NCBI RefSeq assembly: GCF_000425385.1
Contig: NZ_AUDI01000015.1
Location: 1-64,000 of the forward strand
From: Pseudoduganella violaceinigra DSM 15887
Lineage (GTDB): Bacteria > Pseudomonadota > Gammaproteobacteria > Burkholderiales > Burkholderiaceae_D
DNA: 64,000 nucleotides
Direction of reading: 5' to 3'
Below, in pieces: positions 1-9,447 of this stretch (within the stretch, counting starts at the first letter, position 1; each line of letters opens with the position of its first letter). The translations under genes were made by a program, and so were the position numbers. The notes beneath the pieces were generated by a model. The model worked only from the letters and a program-made list of their open reading frames with translations, was not told the origin of the DNA and made no database searches.

Positions 1-972
1 ACCAAGCAGCCGCTGGCGATGACCGGTATCGGCAACGACAAGGCCTTCCGCATCTGGTTCAAGGCCAACACCACCAAGTTCACCGCCTCGACCAATTATG
101 CCGACGCGCGCAACAAGGTGGTGCAGGCCGCGGAAGAACTATACGGCGTGGGCAGCGCGGAATCGATCGCGGTCAAGCGCGCCTATGCGGCGATCAACGT
201 CGGCAGCGACGTCGACGAAGGCACGCCGGGCGGCGTCAGCATCACCACCCAGCCGAACAATGTCACCGTCTCGGCCGGCGGCACCGCCACCTTCACCGTC
301 GGCGCAACGGGGGGCACCTCGCCTTACAGCTACCAGTGGTACCGCAACGGCGCGCAGATCTCGGGTGCTACCTCGGCCACCTACTCGCTGACCGCGCAGA
401 ACGCCGACAACGGCGCCGTGTTCAAGGCCGTCGTCTCCGATTCGTCGTCGCCGGTGAAAACCGCGACCTCGAACGACGCCACCCTGACCGTGGGCAGCAT
501 CCCGCCACAGTCCGAGCTGATCGTCAACGGCGGCTTCGAGTCCGGCACCGCGCCATGGGCCGGCACCACCGGCGTGATCGGCAACTACAGCGGCCAAAGC
601 CCGTATGAAGGCAGCCGCTTCGCCTGGCTGGGCGGCAATGGCAACACGGCCACTGAAACCCTGTACCAGACCGTGACCATCCCTGCCAACGCCACCTCGG
701 CAACCCTGTCGTTCGCGCTGCATATCGACACCAACGAGTCGGGCAGCACCGCCTACGACAAGCTGGTCGTGTCCGTGAAGAATTCTTCCGGCACCAACCT
801 GGCCAACCTGGCGACCTATACCAACGTCAACGCGGCCAGCGGCTACCAGACCCGCACCTTCAACCTGCTGCCGTACAAGGGCCAGACCGTGCGCATCCAC
901 TTCAACATGACGGAAGACTACTCGCTGCAGACGTCCTTCGTGGTTGATAAGGTAAGCGTGCAAGTCCACTAA
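1..972 (+). CDS. Secreted M4-family (thermolysin-like) metallopeptidase, C-terminal part (5' truncated by window edge)
   Basis: The frame is open from base 1 to the TAA at 970-972, so only the last 323 residues are visible. Residues 1-66 resemble the helical C-terminal domain of M4 peptidases (GIGNDKAF, a late ELYG segment and an alanine-rich last helix). Residues about 77-164 form an Ig-like domain, and about 170-323 a beta-rich jelly-roll-like module starting ELIVNGGFE. Such accessory modules are usual on secreted proteases of this class. The HEXXH zinc site and signal peptide lie upstream of the window. M4 assignment rests on the first 66 residues only. A strong terminator follows directly. 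Confidence 0.75.
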   Translation, partial: TKQPLAMTGIGNDKAFRIWFKANTTKFTASTNYADARNKVVQAAEELYGVGSAESIAVKRAYAAINVGSDVDEGTPGGVSITTQPNNVTVSAGGTATFTVGATGGTSPYSYQWYRNGAQISGATSATYSLTAQNADNGAVFKAVVSDSSSPVKTATSNDATLTVGSIPPQSELIVNGGFESGTAPWAGTTGVIGNYSGQSPYEGSRFAWLGGNGNTATETLYQTVTIPANATSATLSFALHIDTNESGSTAYDKLVVSVKNSSGTNLANLATYTNVNAASGYQTRTFNLLPYKGQTVRIHFNMTEDYSLQTSFVVDKVSVQVH

Positions 973-974
973 GC

Positions 975-1053
975 AAGCCGGCAGTCTCGGCATCCCGGCC
1001 GGTATGCGGCTATCGTCGTCCCCCACTACGATAGCTGCATAACCGGCTTTTTT
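975..1053 (+). terminator. Rho-independent terminator after the M4 peptidase
   Basis: Outer arms AAGCCGG (975-981) and CCGGCTT (1043-1049) enclose a second hairpin, GGCTATCGT (1008-1016) with ACGATAGCT (1027-1036 region). A run of six T (1048-1053) follows. Orientation fits termination of the plus-strand protease gene. Confidence 0.8.
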
Positions 1054-1101
1054 GCGCCTGCGCGGTGCTATGATGTTTTCCTTGATTTTTAAGGAGGCGG
1101 C

Positions 1102-2334
1102 ATGGGCATCGGTATCGGCGGAAAAACTATGGAACAGGCATTGGCATCCCTGTCGGACATGACGGCGGGCGCCGCCCCGATCGGCAAGGATGAACACCTG
1201 GCCCGCATCGAAAAGGCGCAGGCCTTCATGCGCCAGCAGGGCATCGCCGCCATCTATATCAACGCCGGCTCCAGCCTGCTGTATTTCACCGGCACCAAGT
1301 GGTACCCGAGCGAGCGCATGGTCGGCGCCATCCTGCCGGCGCGCGGCGCGGTCGAATACATCGCCCCCGCCTTCGAGGAAGACACGCTGAAGGACTTCAT
1401 GCTGGTGGAAGGCGCCGTCAACTGCTGGCACGAACATGAAAGCCCGTTCGCCCTCTTCATCGCGGTGCTGAAGAAGATGGGTATTGCCCCCGACGCGGCG
1501 CAAGCCCCGCGCATCGGCATCGACGAAAGCGCCGCTTTCTTCATCTACGACGGCATCCGTCCGCTGGCCGAAGGCTATGCGCTGGAGAACGCGCGCCCGG
1601 TGACGGCGCACTGCCGCACCCGCAAATCGAAGGCCGAAATCGCCCTCATGCAGCGCGCCAAGGACATGACCATGGCCGTGCATATCGCCACCGCCAGCAT
1701 CCTGCGCGAAGGCATCACCACCACCGAAGTGGCGGAATTCATCGACAAGGCGCACCGCAAGGTGGGCGCGCCGGCCGGCTCCTACTTCGTGATCGTGCTG
1801 TTCGGCGTGGCCAGCTCATTCCCGCACGGCGTGTCCTATGTGCAGACGCTGAAACAGGGCGACACGGTGCTGATCGATACCGGCTGCAAGCTGCACAACT
1901 ACATTTCCGACATCACCCGCACCTATGTGTACGGCGCGCCGAGCGAACGCCAGCGCGCCGTGTGGAACGCCGAGAAGGCGGCGCAGCTGGCGGCCTTTGC
2001 AGCGGCCCAGCTGGGCGTGCCCTGCGAGGAAGTGGACCAGGCTGCGCGCCGTTCGCTGCAGGCGGCCGGCTTCGGCCCGGAATACAAGCTGCCCGGCCTG
2101 CCGCACCGCACCGGCCACGGCATCGGCCTGGACATCCACGAATGGCCTTACCTGGTGGGCGGCGACAAGACGCCGCTGGAGGTGGGCATGACCTTCTCCA
2201 ACGAACCGATGATCGTGGTGCCGGGCGAATTCGGCGTGCGCCACGAAGACCACTTCTACATGGCGGAGAACGGCCCGCGCTGGTTCACGCAGCCGTCCCA
2301 CTCGATCGACAATCCGTTCGGGCTGCAAGCCTGA
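1102..2334 (+). CDS. M24-family metallopeptidase (Xaa-Pro aminopeptidase-like)
   Basis: This 410-residue protein has an N-terminal creatinase-like domain (about 30-165) and a C-terminal pita-bread domain. The five metal ligands of family M24 are all in place: D259 (IDTG), D270 (SDITR), H339 (GHGIG), E368 (NEPM) and E382 (HEDHF). The protein should therefore be an active dinuclear-metal peptidase, probably cytoplasmic since no signal peptide is seen, acting on Xaa-Pro dipeptides or N termini. A very good Shine-Dalgarno, AAGGAGG, sits just before the ATG. It stands alone between the M4 gene and the DUF3857 gene. Creatinase-type activity cannot be excluded. Confidence 0.85.
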   Translation: MGIGIGGKTMEQALASLSDMTAGAAPIGKDEHLARIEKAQAFMRQQGIAAIYINAGSSLLYFTGTKWYPSERMVGAILPARGAVEYIAPAFEEDTLKDFMLVEGAVNCWHEHESPFALFIAVLKKMGIAPDAAQAPRIGIDESAAFFIYDGIRPLAEGYALENARPVTAHCRTRKSKAEIALMQRAKDMTMAVHIATASILREGITTTEVAEFIDKAHRKVGAPAGSYFVIVLFGVASSFPHGVSYVQTLKQGDTVLIDTGCKLHNYISDITRTYVYGAPSERQRAVWNAEKAAQLAAFAAAQLGVPCEEVDQAARRSLQAAGFGPEYKLPGLPHRTGHGIGLDIHEWPYLVGGDKTPLEVGMTFSNEPMIVVPGEFGVRHEDHFYMAENGPRWFTQPSHSIDNPFGLQA

Positions 2335-2433
2335 GCGCTTGGCCCGGGGCGCGGCCCCGAATGCCGTAAGGCAATTGTGTTATTGTAGTGCGTTGCAAGC
2401 TTTGCATCCTTCATTGAATACGCGCCAATAACA

Positions 2434-5250
2434 ATGTTCCGACTTTCCCCGGGGCTCCAGGCCGTGCGCCTGGCCCTTGCGGCCGCACTGTGCACCGCTC
2501 CTTTCGCCGTCTTTCCCCTTTCCGCCCAGGCCCAGGAACCAGCCGCGCAGCAAAGCGCGCCGCAAGCCGAACGGTCCTTCGAGCGCGGCGCGCCGCTGCC
2601 CGGCTGGGTCGAGCGCCTGGCGTCCCTGCCGGCGCCGGTCAAAGGCGAAACCGCCAGCATGCGTTTCTCCGACCTGCAGGTCTATGTGGACGATTCCACC
2701 AGCTACTACGTGCGGCGCGCAGCCATCGCGCACCAGCCGTCTGGATTGGAGGGGCTGGCGCAGATCCCGATCGATTTCCAGCCCGACTACCAGCGCCTTT
2801 ACCTGCACAAGGTAGCGATCCATCGCGGCAAGGAGGTGATCGACAAGACCGCCAGCGCCGATATCCGCTTCCTGCAGCGCGAACGCAACCTGGAACAGGG
2901 CATTTACGACGGCAGCGTCACGGCGCAGATCGTGGTGAGCGACCTGCGCGTCGACGACACGCTTGAATACGAATACACCGTGGCCGGCCAGAACCCCGTG
3001 TTCGGCCGCCACCTGGTGCAGGACGGCCATTGGGACAACGCCTTCCCCTCCGCCTACCGCCGCATCACGCTGAATATGCCCGCCGATCGTTTCGTCAATT
3101 ACCGCCTGGTCGGCGCCAGCGCGGCAAAGATGCCGCAGCAGTCGGCCGAGTACAAGGACGGGCGCCGCATCATGCGCTTTGAAGAGAAGGGCCTGGAGCC
3201 GGTACTGCCGGAGCAGTTCGTGCCGGACGATGTGGAGCAGGTGCGCTGGATGCAGTTCTCCGATTTCCAGGACTGGGCCGAGGTCAACGAATGGGCGCTC
3301 GACCTGTTCGGCGCCAGCACCGCGCCAGGCGTGCTGGATGGGCCGCTGCGCGTGGCGCGGGCCGCGAAAACGAAGGAAGAGCAGGTGGCCAGGGTGCTGG
3401 AGTACGTGCAGAACGAGATCCGCTACCTGTCGGTGTCGATGGGCGAGAACTCGCACCGTCCGTTCCCGCCGGCCAAGGTGCTGGAGCGCCGCTACGGCGA
3501 CTGCAAGGACAAGAGCCTGCTGGCGGTTTCCATGCTGCGGGCGCTGGGCGTCGATGCCTCGCCCGTGCTGGTCGCCACCACCACGCACAAGGGTCTGTCC
3601 AAAGTGCTGCCCTCGCCTATCGTCTTCAACCACGCCATCGTTCGCGTTGCGCTGAACGGCAAGGAGTACTACCTGGATCCAACGCGGCGCGGCCAGTACG
3701 GCAAGCTCGATAGCATGGGCCAGGCGCACGCCGGCCGCCAGGTACTGGTGGTCAAGCCCGGCACCACGGACTTGAGCGTAATCCCCGAAGCCGGCGCCCC
3801 CACGCTGCGCAACCGCCGCAGCGAACAATTCAGCGCGCCCGTGATCGACAAGCCGGCCGAGCTGGTGCAGCGCAGCGAGATGTACGGCGTGGCGGCGGAG
3901 GACATGCGCGTCATGCTGGCCGCCATGAGCAAGCAGGAATTGCGCAAGGCGTATGAAGGCATCATGACGCGCCGCTATGCGGAGGCGCAGCTGGCGGGCG
4001 ATCCAAAGATTGAGGATGACCGCGTCAACAACGCCCTCATGGTGGAAGTGCGCTACACCGTCCCCAACCTGTTTACCGAAATGCGGACCGGCGAAGGCTG
4101 GAGCATGTCCTACATCCCGAGCAATATGGCGGAAGTGTTTGCGCCGCCCGGCACGTCGCACCGCAATTACCCGCTGATGGTGCCGGCCCACCCGGGCAGC
4201 ATGGAATACGATATGGTGGTGCGCCTGCCCGACGCGTTCAATATCACGCCAGGACAGGCGACGCGTGAGATCGACGACAACGCCTTCACATTGCAGCGCA
4301 AGATCGATGTGGCGCGCAACAATGTGCACGTCAATTTCCAGCTCAGCACCAAGGCCGACCGCGTGCAGCCGGCGGACATGGCGCAGTACGTGAAGAACGT
4401 GCAGAAGTTCAATGAAGCTGCTTCCGGCGCGATCAACGCCTTCAAAGCCGACATGCGTGGAGCCGGCGCCGCACCGGCGGCCGCATCGGCGCAGCCTGCG
4501 CTGCCTGCGCCCGCGGCCAAGACGCAAACCGAGGAAGAGCGCCTTGCCGTGATGGTGACCAATACCACCCGCGCCATTTCCAGCGCCGAAGCGAACGGCC
4601 GCGATCCCGTGCCGGCGCTGTGCGAGCGCGCCACGGCCCTGGCCTGGCTGGGCCGCAAGGAAGAAGCGCTGAAGGACGCCGCCCGCGCGGTACAGCTGCA
4701 GCCAAGTTCCAGCACCGCGCTGCGCTGCCGCGCCGATGTGAACTTCACGCTCGGCCGTTTCAAGGAAAGCGAAGCCGATTACACCAAGGTGATCGCACGC
4801 GGCGCGGAAGAGGCGGAAGTATTCCTGGCGCGCGGCCTGGCCAGCCTGTACCAGGACAAGCTGGCCCCGGCCCAGGCGGACTTCCGCTACGCGATGTCCC
4901 ATTATGAAGACCGCACCGAGCAGGCGCGCGCCGCGCTCTGGCTGCGGATTGCCGGCGGCAAGCCCGCCGCTGCGGGCGAGAAGACTGAAGCCGATGCCGC
5001 CTGGCTGGGCGAGGTGGGGGCCATGTTCGACGGCAAAACCGATCCGGAACAGGTGATTACGCGCGCCATGCGCAACGTCACCGTCGGGGTCGACGCCAGA
5101 CTGGTGGAAACCTACTTCTACGTCGGCCGCCACATGCTGGCCAGCGGGCAGAAGATCAAGGCCAAGACCTACTTCCAGCGCGCGGTGGGCAAGCGCTTGC
5201 TGGACAATCCGTATCATGTGGCAGCCCAGCACGAACTGTCGCGCCTGTAA
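2434..5250 (+). CDS. Secreted DUF3857/transglutaminase-like protein with C-terminal TPR repeats
   Basis: A 938-residue protein with a clear signal peptide ending near SAQAQ. It has an N-terminal DUF3857 beta domain (about 60-270) and a transglutaminase-like papain fold whose triad is visible: C357 (YGDCKDKS), H400 (NHAIV) and D415 (LDPT). A beta-rich middle part follows, and from about 690 the region is TPR-like. It should be periplasmic or surface-exposed. Substrates of this bacterial family are unknown, and cross-linking, peptidase or amidase chemistry are all possible. No strong Shine-Dalgarno precedes the ATG. The next gene starts 19 bases after the stop and is probably co-transcribed. 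Confidence 0.85.
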   Translation: MFRLSPGLQAVRLALAAALCTAPFAVFPLSAQAQEPAAQQSAPQAERSFERGAPLPGWVERLASLPAPVKGETASMRFSDLQVYVDDSTSYYVRRAAIAHQPSGLEGLAQIPIDFQPDYQRLYLHKVAIHRGKEVIDKTASADIRFLQRERNLEQGIYDGSVTAQIVVSDLRVDDTLEYEYTVAGQNPVFGRHLVQDGHWDNAFPSAYRRITLNMPADRFVNYRLVGASAAKMPQQSAEYKDGRRIMRFEEKGLEPVLPEQFVPDDVEQVRWMQFSDFQDWAEVNEWALDLFGASTAPGVLDGPLRVARAAKTKEEQVARVLEYVQNEIRYLSVSMGENSHRPFPPAKVLERRYGDCKDKSLLAVSMLRALGVDASPVLVATTTHKGLSKVLPSPIVFNHAIVRVALNGKEYYLDPTRRGQYGKLDSMGQAHAGRQVLVVKPGTTDLSVIPEAGAPTLRNRRSEQFSAPVIDKPAELVQRSEMYGVAAEDMRVMLAAMSKQELRKAYEGIMTRRYAEAQLAGDPKIEDDRVNNALMVEVRYTVPNLFTEMRTGEGWSMSYIPSNMAEVFAPPGTSHRNYPLMVPAHPGSMEYDMVVRLPDAFNITPGQATREIDDNAFTLQRKIDVARNNVHVNFQLSTKADRVQPADMAQYVKNVQKFNEAASGAINAFKADMRGAGAAPAAASAQPALPAPAAKTQTEEERLAVMVTNTTRAISSAEANGRDPVPALCERATALAWLGRKEEALKDAARAVQLQPSSSTALRCRADVNFTLGRFKESEADYTKVIARGAEEAEVFLARGLASLYQDKLAPAQADFRYAMSHYEDRTEQARAALWLRIAGGKPAAAGEKTEADAAWLGEVGAMFDGKTDPEQVITRAMRNVTVGVDARLVETYFYVGRHMLASGQKIKAKTYFQRAVGKRLLDNPYHVAAQHELSRL

Positions 5251-5269
5251 TCGAAGAAGGATGCAGTCA

Positions 5270-6610
5270 ATGAAGTTGAAGTCCATTACCCGCGCAATGC
5301 TGCTGTCGATTGCCGCAGCGGGTGCCGCTGCACCGCATGCGAACGCGGGGAGCAAAGTGCCGCCGGTGGCTCAACCCGCCGCCTCTAAAGCGCAACGCGA
5401 GAATGAGCGCCTGGCGACGGCATATATGGCGGACATCAGGGCCGCACTCGATGCCGCCGCCGCTGCCGCCAAAGAGGACGAGCAAGATTTCCCGGCCACG
5501 CCGGAGTATTCCCGCAACCTGTATGACTTCCTTTACGAGGCGCCGCTCTACGAAAAGCTGGTCAAGGCCACTTTCGCGCTCGGGGACGTATCCGGCGGCG
5601 CACTGCACGCCTATTACTTGAGCCACGTGCCGAAGCAGGAATTGATAGCAAAGCTGGTCCCGCAGGCGATGAAAATCGTTTCGCCGGAACTTGCCGCAAA
5701 CATGCTGAAAATTGTGCGCGAGCCGGCCTATGGCAAGCGGGCCAGGATCCAGCTCGCCGCCATGGGCGGCGCCGGCGGGGAAAGCGGGACGCTGAGCGCC
5801 GAGGAGCAGAAAACCCTGGTTCGCATCGACGCCGAGCCTGCGGCCCTCAAGTTCAGGAAGCTGGAGCCAAGGCTCGAGCAGCTGGTGCGCAGCGCCGTGA
5901 TTGCCGCCCGTTCTGAGCTCGAACTCAAGCTGGCATCGGAGGCCCTGGCCGCGCTGGCGAAAATGCAGAGCGAAATTCCGGCGGCCGGCGCCAGCGGCCG
6001 CCCTGCCGCAATCCATACCATCGGATTCGAGCCGTGGGACCAGTTTATCCGGGCGTCGGGCAACTGCAACAACAGGATCGCCCTCGCGTTCCATCGCTAT
6101 AACAAGGATCTGGCGGAGCTGAAATACTTCGAGCTTGTCAAATCGGTGAGCGTGGTCGGCCGCCAGAATTACCAGGAAGCCGCGGGACTGATCGACAAAG
6201 CGGAAGATGCGCTGGCCACCGCGCTAACCGCCCTGGATGCCGCGATCAGGGAACGCGAGCGGGAAGTCCGGGCCTCCGCCTTCGCGCGCTTCCCCCTATT
6301 CCGCAGCCAACAGGATGGCGTGACCGCAGGCTTGTACACATTTGCCGGCGACCTGGGCGAAAGCTATCGCAATATGTTCTCCGCGCAGCGACGCTTGCTC
6401 GCCTATCTCGAGCAGCACAAGGAACAGGCCAGGATCGAAGGCGGAAAACTCGTGTTCGAAGACGACGCGCTCGTCGCCGAGGTGAACGAATTGCTGAAAC
6501 GCGTCACCGAGACGGCCAGGGAAGTGGACGCCGTGGTCGATCGCCAGGCGGAGCGCGACGAAGCGGCAATGACCAGGGCGCGCGCCAACCTGGAGAAGGC
6601 CGCAAAGTAA
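5270..6610 (+). CDS. Exported hypothetical protein, helical, partner of the DUF3857 protein
   Basis: I do not recognise a family. The ATG at 5270 is chosen because it follows AAGAAGGA at a good distance and begins a typical signal peptide (MKLKSITR, hydrophobic core, cut near HANAG). In-frame codons further upstream overlap the previous gene and encode no signal peptide. The mature 420-residue protein is rich in A, E, K, L and R, probably all-helical with coiled-coil stretches in the last third (about 290-446), and contains few cysteines. The 19-base gap to the DUF3857/transglutaminase gene suggests an operon, so it may be a periplasmic partner or client. Function unknown. Confidence 0.7.
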   Translation: MKLKSITRAMLLSIAAAGAAAPHANAGSKVPPVAQPAASKAQRENERLATAYMADIRAALDAAAAAAKEDEQDFPATPEYSRNLYDFLYEAPLYEKLVKATFALGDVSGGALHAYYLSHVPKQELIAKLVPQAMKIVSPELAANMLKIVREPAYGKRARIQLAAMGGAGGESGTLSAEEQKTLVRIDAEPAALKFRKLEPRLEQLVRSAVIAARSELELKLASEALAALAKMQSEIPAAGASGRPAAIHTIGFEPWDQFIRASGNCNNRIALAFHRYNKDLAELKYFELVKSVSVVGRQNYQEAAGLIDKAEDALATALTALDAAIREREREVRASAFARFPLFRSQQDGVTAGLYTFAGDLGESYRNMFSAQRRLLAYLEQHKEQARIEGGKLVFEDDALVAEVNELLKRVTETAREVDAVVDRQAERDEAAMTRARANLEKAAK

Positions 6611-6671
6611 GCCGCGCCGAGTTCACTTTCGCTTCATACTGGGCGCATACAGGCCCGCTACAGTGCGGGCC

Positions 6672-7082
6672 ATGGATACCTCTACTTCCCTCGAGCGCGT
6701 CACGTACGCCTACCTTCTGGCACTCACCTGCTCCGCCACCACCTTCGTCTTCGGCAATGAGCTGTGGGATTATGCCGCCAACGGCGACACGACCTTCCGC
6801 TTCCCGCTTGCCACCCTGGTTCTTGCCTGGATCATGGCGTTTGCCGCTTCCGTCCTGCCTTTTGCCGCCGGCATGACGCTGGCGGCGCGGCGCAGCATCC
6901 GCAGCCCGCTGTATTTCATCGGCGGCGCGGTTGCGACAGCGCTGGCCCTGCTCCCTTTGCTGGCTTGCGCCTACTCCCAGCGCCACCTGCTGCGCCTGGC
7001 GCCCATGCTGACCCTCGCCGGCCTTGCCGCCGGCAGCGTGTGCTGGCTCTGTCTCGGCCGGCCCCGCACGGCGGTGCAATGA
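6672..7082 (+). CDS. Small four-helix membrane protein, hypothetical
   Basis: 136 residues from the ATG at 6672; a GTG three codons upstream is also possible. Neither has a strong Shine-Dalgarno. Four hydrophobic segments can be seen (about 10-28, 42-64, 76-98 and 104-124), with short polar loops, so this is an inner-membrane protein. No charged catalytic motif or known family signature is visible. It precedes another small membrane protein by 30 bases. Confidence 0.55.
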   Translation: MDTSTSLERVTYAYLLALTCSATTFVFGNELWDYAANGDTTFRFPLATLVLAWIMAFAASVLPFAAGMTLAARRSIRSPLYFIGGAVATALALLPLLACAYSQRHLLRLAPMLTLAGLAAGSVCWLCLGRPRTAVQ

Positions 7083-7112
7083 CTAACAGGCATGTGCTAA
7101 AGTCGGCGCACG

Positions 7113-7403
7113 ATGAAGATCCTGTTCCTGATACTCGGCGCCCTGCTGGTCGCCTCACTGGCGGCGCACCGCCTGCGGCAATGGCGCGGCGGGCGACGCA
7201 ATGAACGCGGCCAGTGCGCGATGTGCGGCGCCGGCATCCGATGGAATAACGCGGAGACGCTGCCGCTCTTCAGCGGCGGCGCGACAATGAAGGTTTGCCA
7301 GCGCTGCCATGCACGCCACTACACATTGAAGTGGACTGCCGTGCTGCTGATAGCGCTGGGCTTCGCGGGCGTGGTGTTTATGCTCGCTTGGACACCAAAG
7401 TAA
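7113..7403 (+). CDS. Small membrane protein with a CxxC...CxxC zinc-ribbon-like loop
   Basis: 96 residues. An N-terminal membrane segment (about 2-18) and a C-terminal one (about 72-92) flank a basic, polar loop with two CxxC pairs (CAMC near 36-39, CQRC near 62-65). This arrangement suggests a metal-binding knuckle on one side of the membrane. No family is recognised. Its last 26 bases overlap the 3' end of paaZ on the other strand. Frame and start are plausible, but the gene is short and unsupported by homology I can name. Confidence 0.5.
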   Translation: MKILFLILGALLVASLAAHRLRQWRGGRRNERGQCAMCGAGIRWNNAETLPLFSGGATMKVCQRCHARHYTLKWTAVLLIALGFAGVVFMLAWTPK

Positions 7404-9423
7404 GAATGTCGTAGCTGGCCACCAGCTCGTCGTTCTGGTTGGTCACCTGCACGTCCCAGGCCACCACGCCCTGGCCGCGGCCCTTGTCGTCGACGCGGTT
7501 GCGGTCGACCTTGCGCTTGCAGGTCAGGCGGGCGCGGATGGTGTCGCCGATCGCCACCGGGGTGATGAAGCGCAGGTTGTCCAGGCCGTAGTTGGCCAGC
7601 ACCGGTCCCGGCGCAGGCGACACGAACAGGCCCGCCGCCGCCGACAGCACGAAGTAGCCGTGCGCAATGCGCTTGCCGAACTGGGTGTCCTTGGCGGCGA
7701 TATCGTCGAAGTGCATGTAGAAGTAGTCGCCCGAGATACCGCCGAAGTTGACGATGTCCGCTTCGCTCACGGTGCGGCGATGGGTCAGCAGCGAGTCGCC
7801 GATATCCAGGTCTTCGAAGCATTTTCGGAACGGATGCACATCGCTTTCCTTGACGGCGCCGCCGCGCACGTACTCGCCGGTGATGGCGGTCAGCATGGTC
7901 GGCGAGCCTTGCACCGCAGCGCGCTGCAGGAAATGGCGCACCGCGCGGATGCCGCCCAATTCCTCGCCGCCGCCGGCGCGGCCAGGGCCGCCGTGCTTGA
8001 GCTGCGGCAGCGGCGAGCCATGGCCGGTGGAATCGACCGACGCTTCGCGGTCCAGCACGTGCACGCGGCCGTGCGAGGCGGCGGCGATCGGCACGGCGTA
8101 AGCGGCGGTTGCCGGGTCCTTGGTCACCAGCGTCGACACCAGGGAGCCTTTGCCGCGCGCAGCCAGTTCCAGCGCCTCGTCGATGGAATCGTAGGTCATC
8201 ATGGTGCTGACCGGGCCGAAAGCCTCGACATCGTGCACGGCGGCGTTGTCGAGCGCATTCCGGCACAGCAGCAGGGTCGGCGAGAAGAAGGCGCCGTGCT
8301 CCACGCCCGGCCCCACCAGCTTCAGCGCGCCGGCGCCGCCGAACAGGATCTCATTACCTTGCGCCAGCTGGGCCACCCTTTCCGCCACGTCGCGCTGCTG
8401 GTCTTTCGACGCCAATGCGCCCATGCGCACGCCTTCCACCGACGGATCGCCGACCACGACTTTCGCCAGGCGCTCGCGCAGCTTTTCAGCCACCGCGTCC
8501 GCGTGCTGGCGCGGCACGATGATGCGGCGCACGGCGGTACATTTCTGGCCGGCCTTGGTGGTCATCTCGCGCTGGACTTCCTTCACGAACAGGTCGAACT
8601 CAGGATCATCCGGCGTGACGTCCGGCGCCAGGATGGCGCAATTCAAGGAATCGGCTTCCGCCGTGAACGGCACGGAGTTGGCGATCAGGTGGCGATTGGA
8701 GCGCAGCTTGGCGGCGGTATCGGCCGAACCGGTGAACGTCACCACGTCGGCGCCGCCCAGGCGGTCCAGCAGGTCGCCGGTGCTGCCGATCACCAGCTGC
8801 AGCGCGCCTTCCGGCAGCAGGCCGGAATCGTTGATCATGCGGATCAGGGCTTCGGTCAGGTAGGACGTGGCGCTGGCCGGCTTGCCGATGCAGGGCATGG
8901 CGGCCAGGAAGCTCGGCGCGAACTTTTCCAGCAGGCCCCAGATCGGGAAATTGAAGGCGTTGATGTGCACCGCGATGCCGCCGCGCGGCACCAGGATGTG
9001 GGTGCCGGAGAAGCCGCCGCGCTTGCCCAGCGCCATGGCCGGGCCTTCATGCAGCACATTGGACGAGGGCAGTTCGCGGCTGGCCATGCTGGCGTAGGCG
9101 AACAGGGTGCCGATACCGCCTTCCACGTCGACCCAGCTGTCCGGGCGGGTGGCACCGGTCAGGTGCGAGATCGCATACAGTTCCTCCTTGCGCTCCATCA
9201 GGTACATGGCCAGGGATTTCAGGCGCTGGGCGCGGGTCTGGAAGTCCAGCTTCATCAACGCTGGGATGCCGGTCTTGCGGCCGTAGTGCACGGCCTCGGC
9301 GAAATCGAGCTGCTCGGCGTGGGTGTGGTAGATGACGCGGTTGTCCAGGGCGCTGTGCAGTGCGGTCGCCGCTTCCTTGCCTTGCCAGCGGCCGCCGATG
9401 AAGCTTTGCAGGGTGTGTACCAT
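7378..9423 (-). CDS. paaZ: Oxepin-CoA hydrolase / 3-oxo-5,6-dehydrosuberyl-CoA semialdehyde dehydrogenase (PaaZ)
   Basis: A 681-residue fusion of an aldehyde dehydrogenase (about 1-510) and a MaoC-type (R)-hydratase domain (about 535-675), as in the characterised PaaZ. It opens the oxepin-CoA ring hydrolytically and oxidises the resulting aldehyde with NADP+. The dehydrogenase general base E256 (FTAEAD) and nucleophile C295 (GQKCTA) are present, as is the hotdog-domain histidine H588 in RIAHGY. Both activities should therefore be intact. It is the last gene of the paa unit, 24 bases after paaY. No terminator is visible downstream; the stop overlaps a convergent small gene. Confidence 0.95.
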   Translation of the reverse strand: MVHTLQSFIGGRWQGKEAATALHSALDNRVIYHTHAEQLDFAEAVHYGRKTGIPALMKLDFQTRAQRLKSLAMYLMERKEELYAISHLTGATRPDSWVDVEGGIGTLFAYASMASRELPSSNVLHEGPAMALGKRGGFSGTHILVPRGGIAVHINAFNFPIWGLLEKFAPSFLAAMPCIGKPASATSYLTEALIRMINDSGLLPEGALQLVIGSTGDLLDRLGGADVVTFTGSADTAAKLRSNRHLIANSVPFTAEADSLNCAILAPDVTPDDPEFDLFVKEVQREMTTKAGQKCTAVRRIIVPRQHADAVAEKLRERLAKVVVGDPSVEGVRMGALASKDQQRDVAERVAQLAQGNEILFGGAGALKLVGPGVEHGAFFSPTLLLCRNALDNAAVHDVEAFGPVSTMMTYDSIDEALELAARGKGSLVSTLVTKDPATAAYAVPIAAASHGRVHVLDREASVDSTGHGSPLPQLKHGGPGRAGGGEELGGIRAVRHFLQRAAVQGSPTMLTAITGEYVRGGAVKESDVHPFRKCFEDLDIGDSLLTHRRTVSEADIVNFGGISGDYFYMHFDDIAAKDTQFGKRIAHGYFVLSAAAGLFVSPAPGPVLANYGLDNLRFITPVAIGDTIRARLTCKRKVDRNRVDDKGRGQGVVAWDVQVTNQNDELVASYDILTLVSKRA

Positions 9424-9447
9424 TGATAGTCTCCGGTTACTGTCTAT

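Noticed and set aside
2335..2400. A terminator after the M24 peptidase gene
   Set aside because: GGGGC-GCG-GCCCC forms a short hairpin near 2346-2358 but its loop is only three bases and no T run follows.
2380..5355. A 991-codon open frame on the minus strand
   Set aside because: It is the complement of the DUF3857/transglutaminase gene, which has a signal peptide, domains and a catalytic triad. The minus frame has no recognisable motif; it stays open because of GC-rich codon bias.
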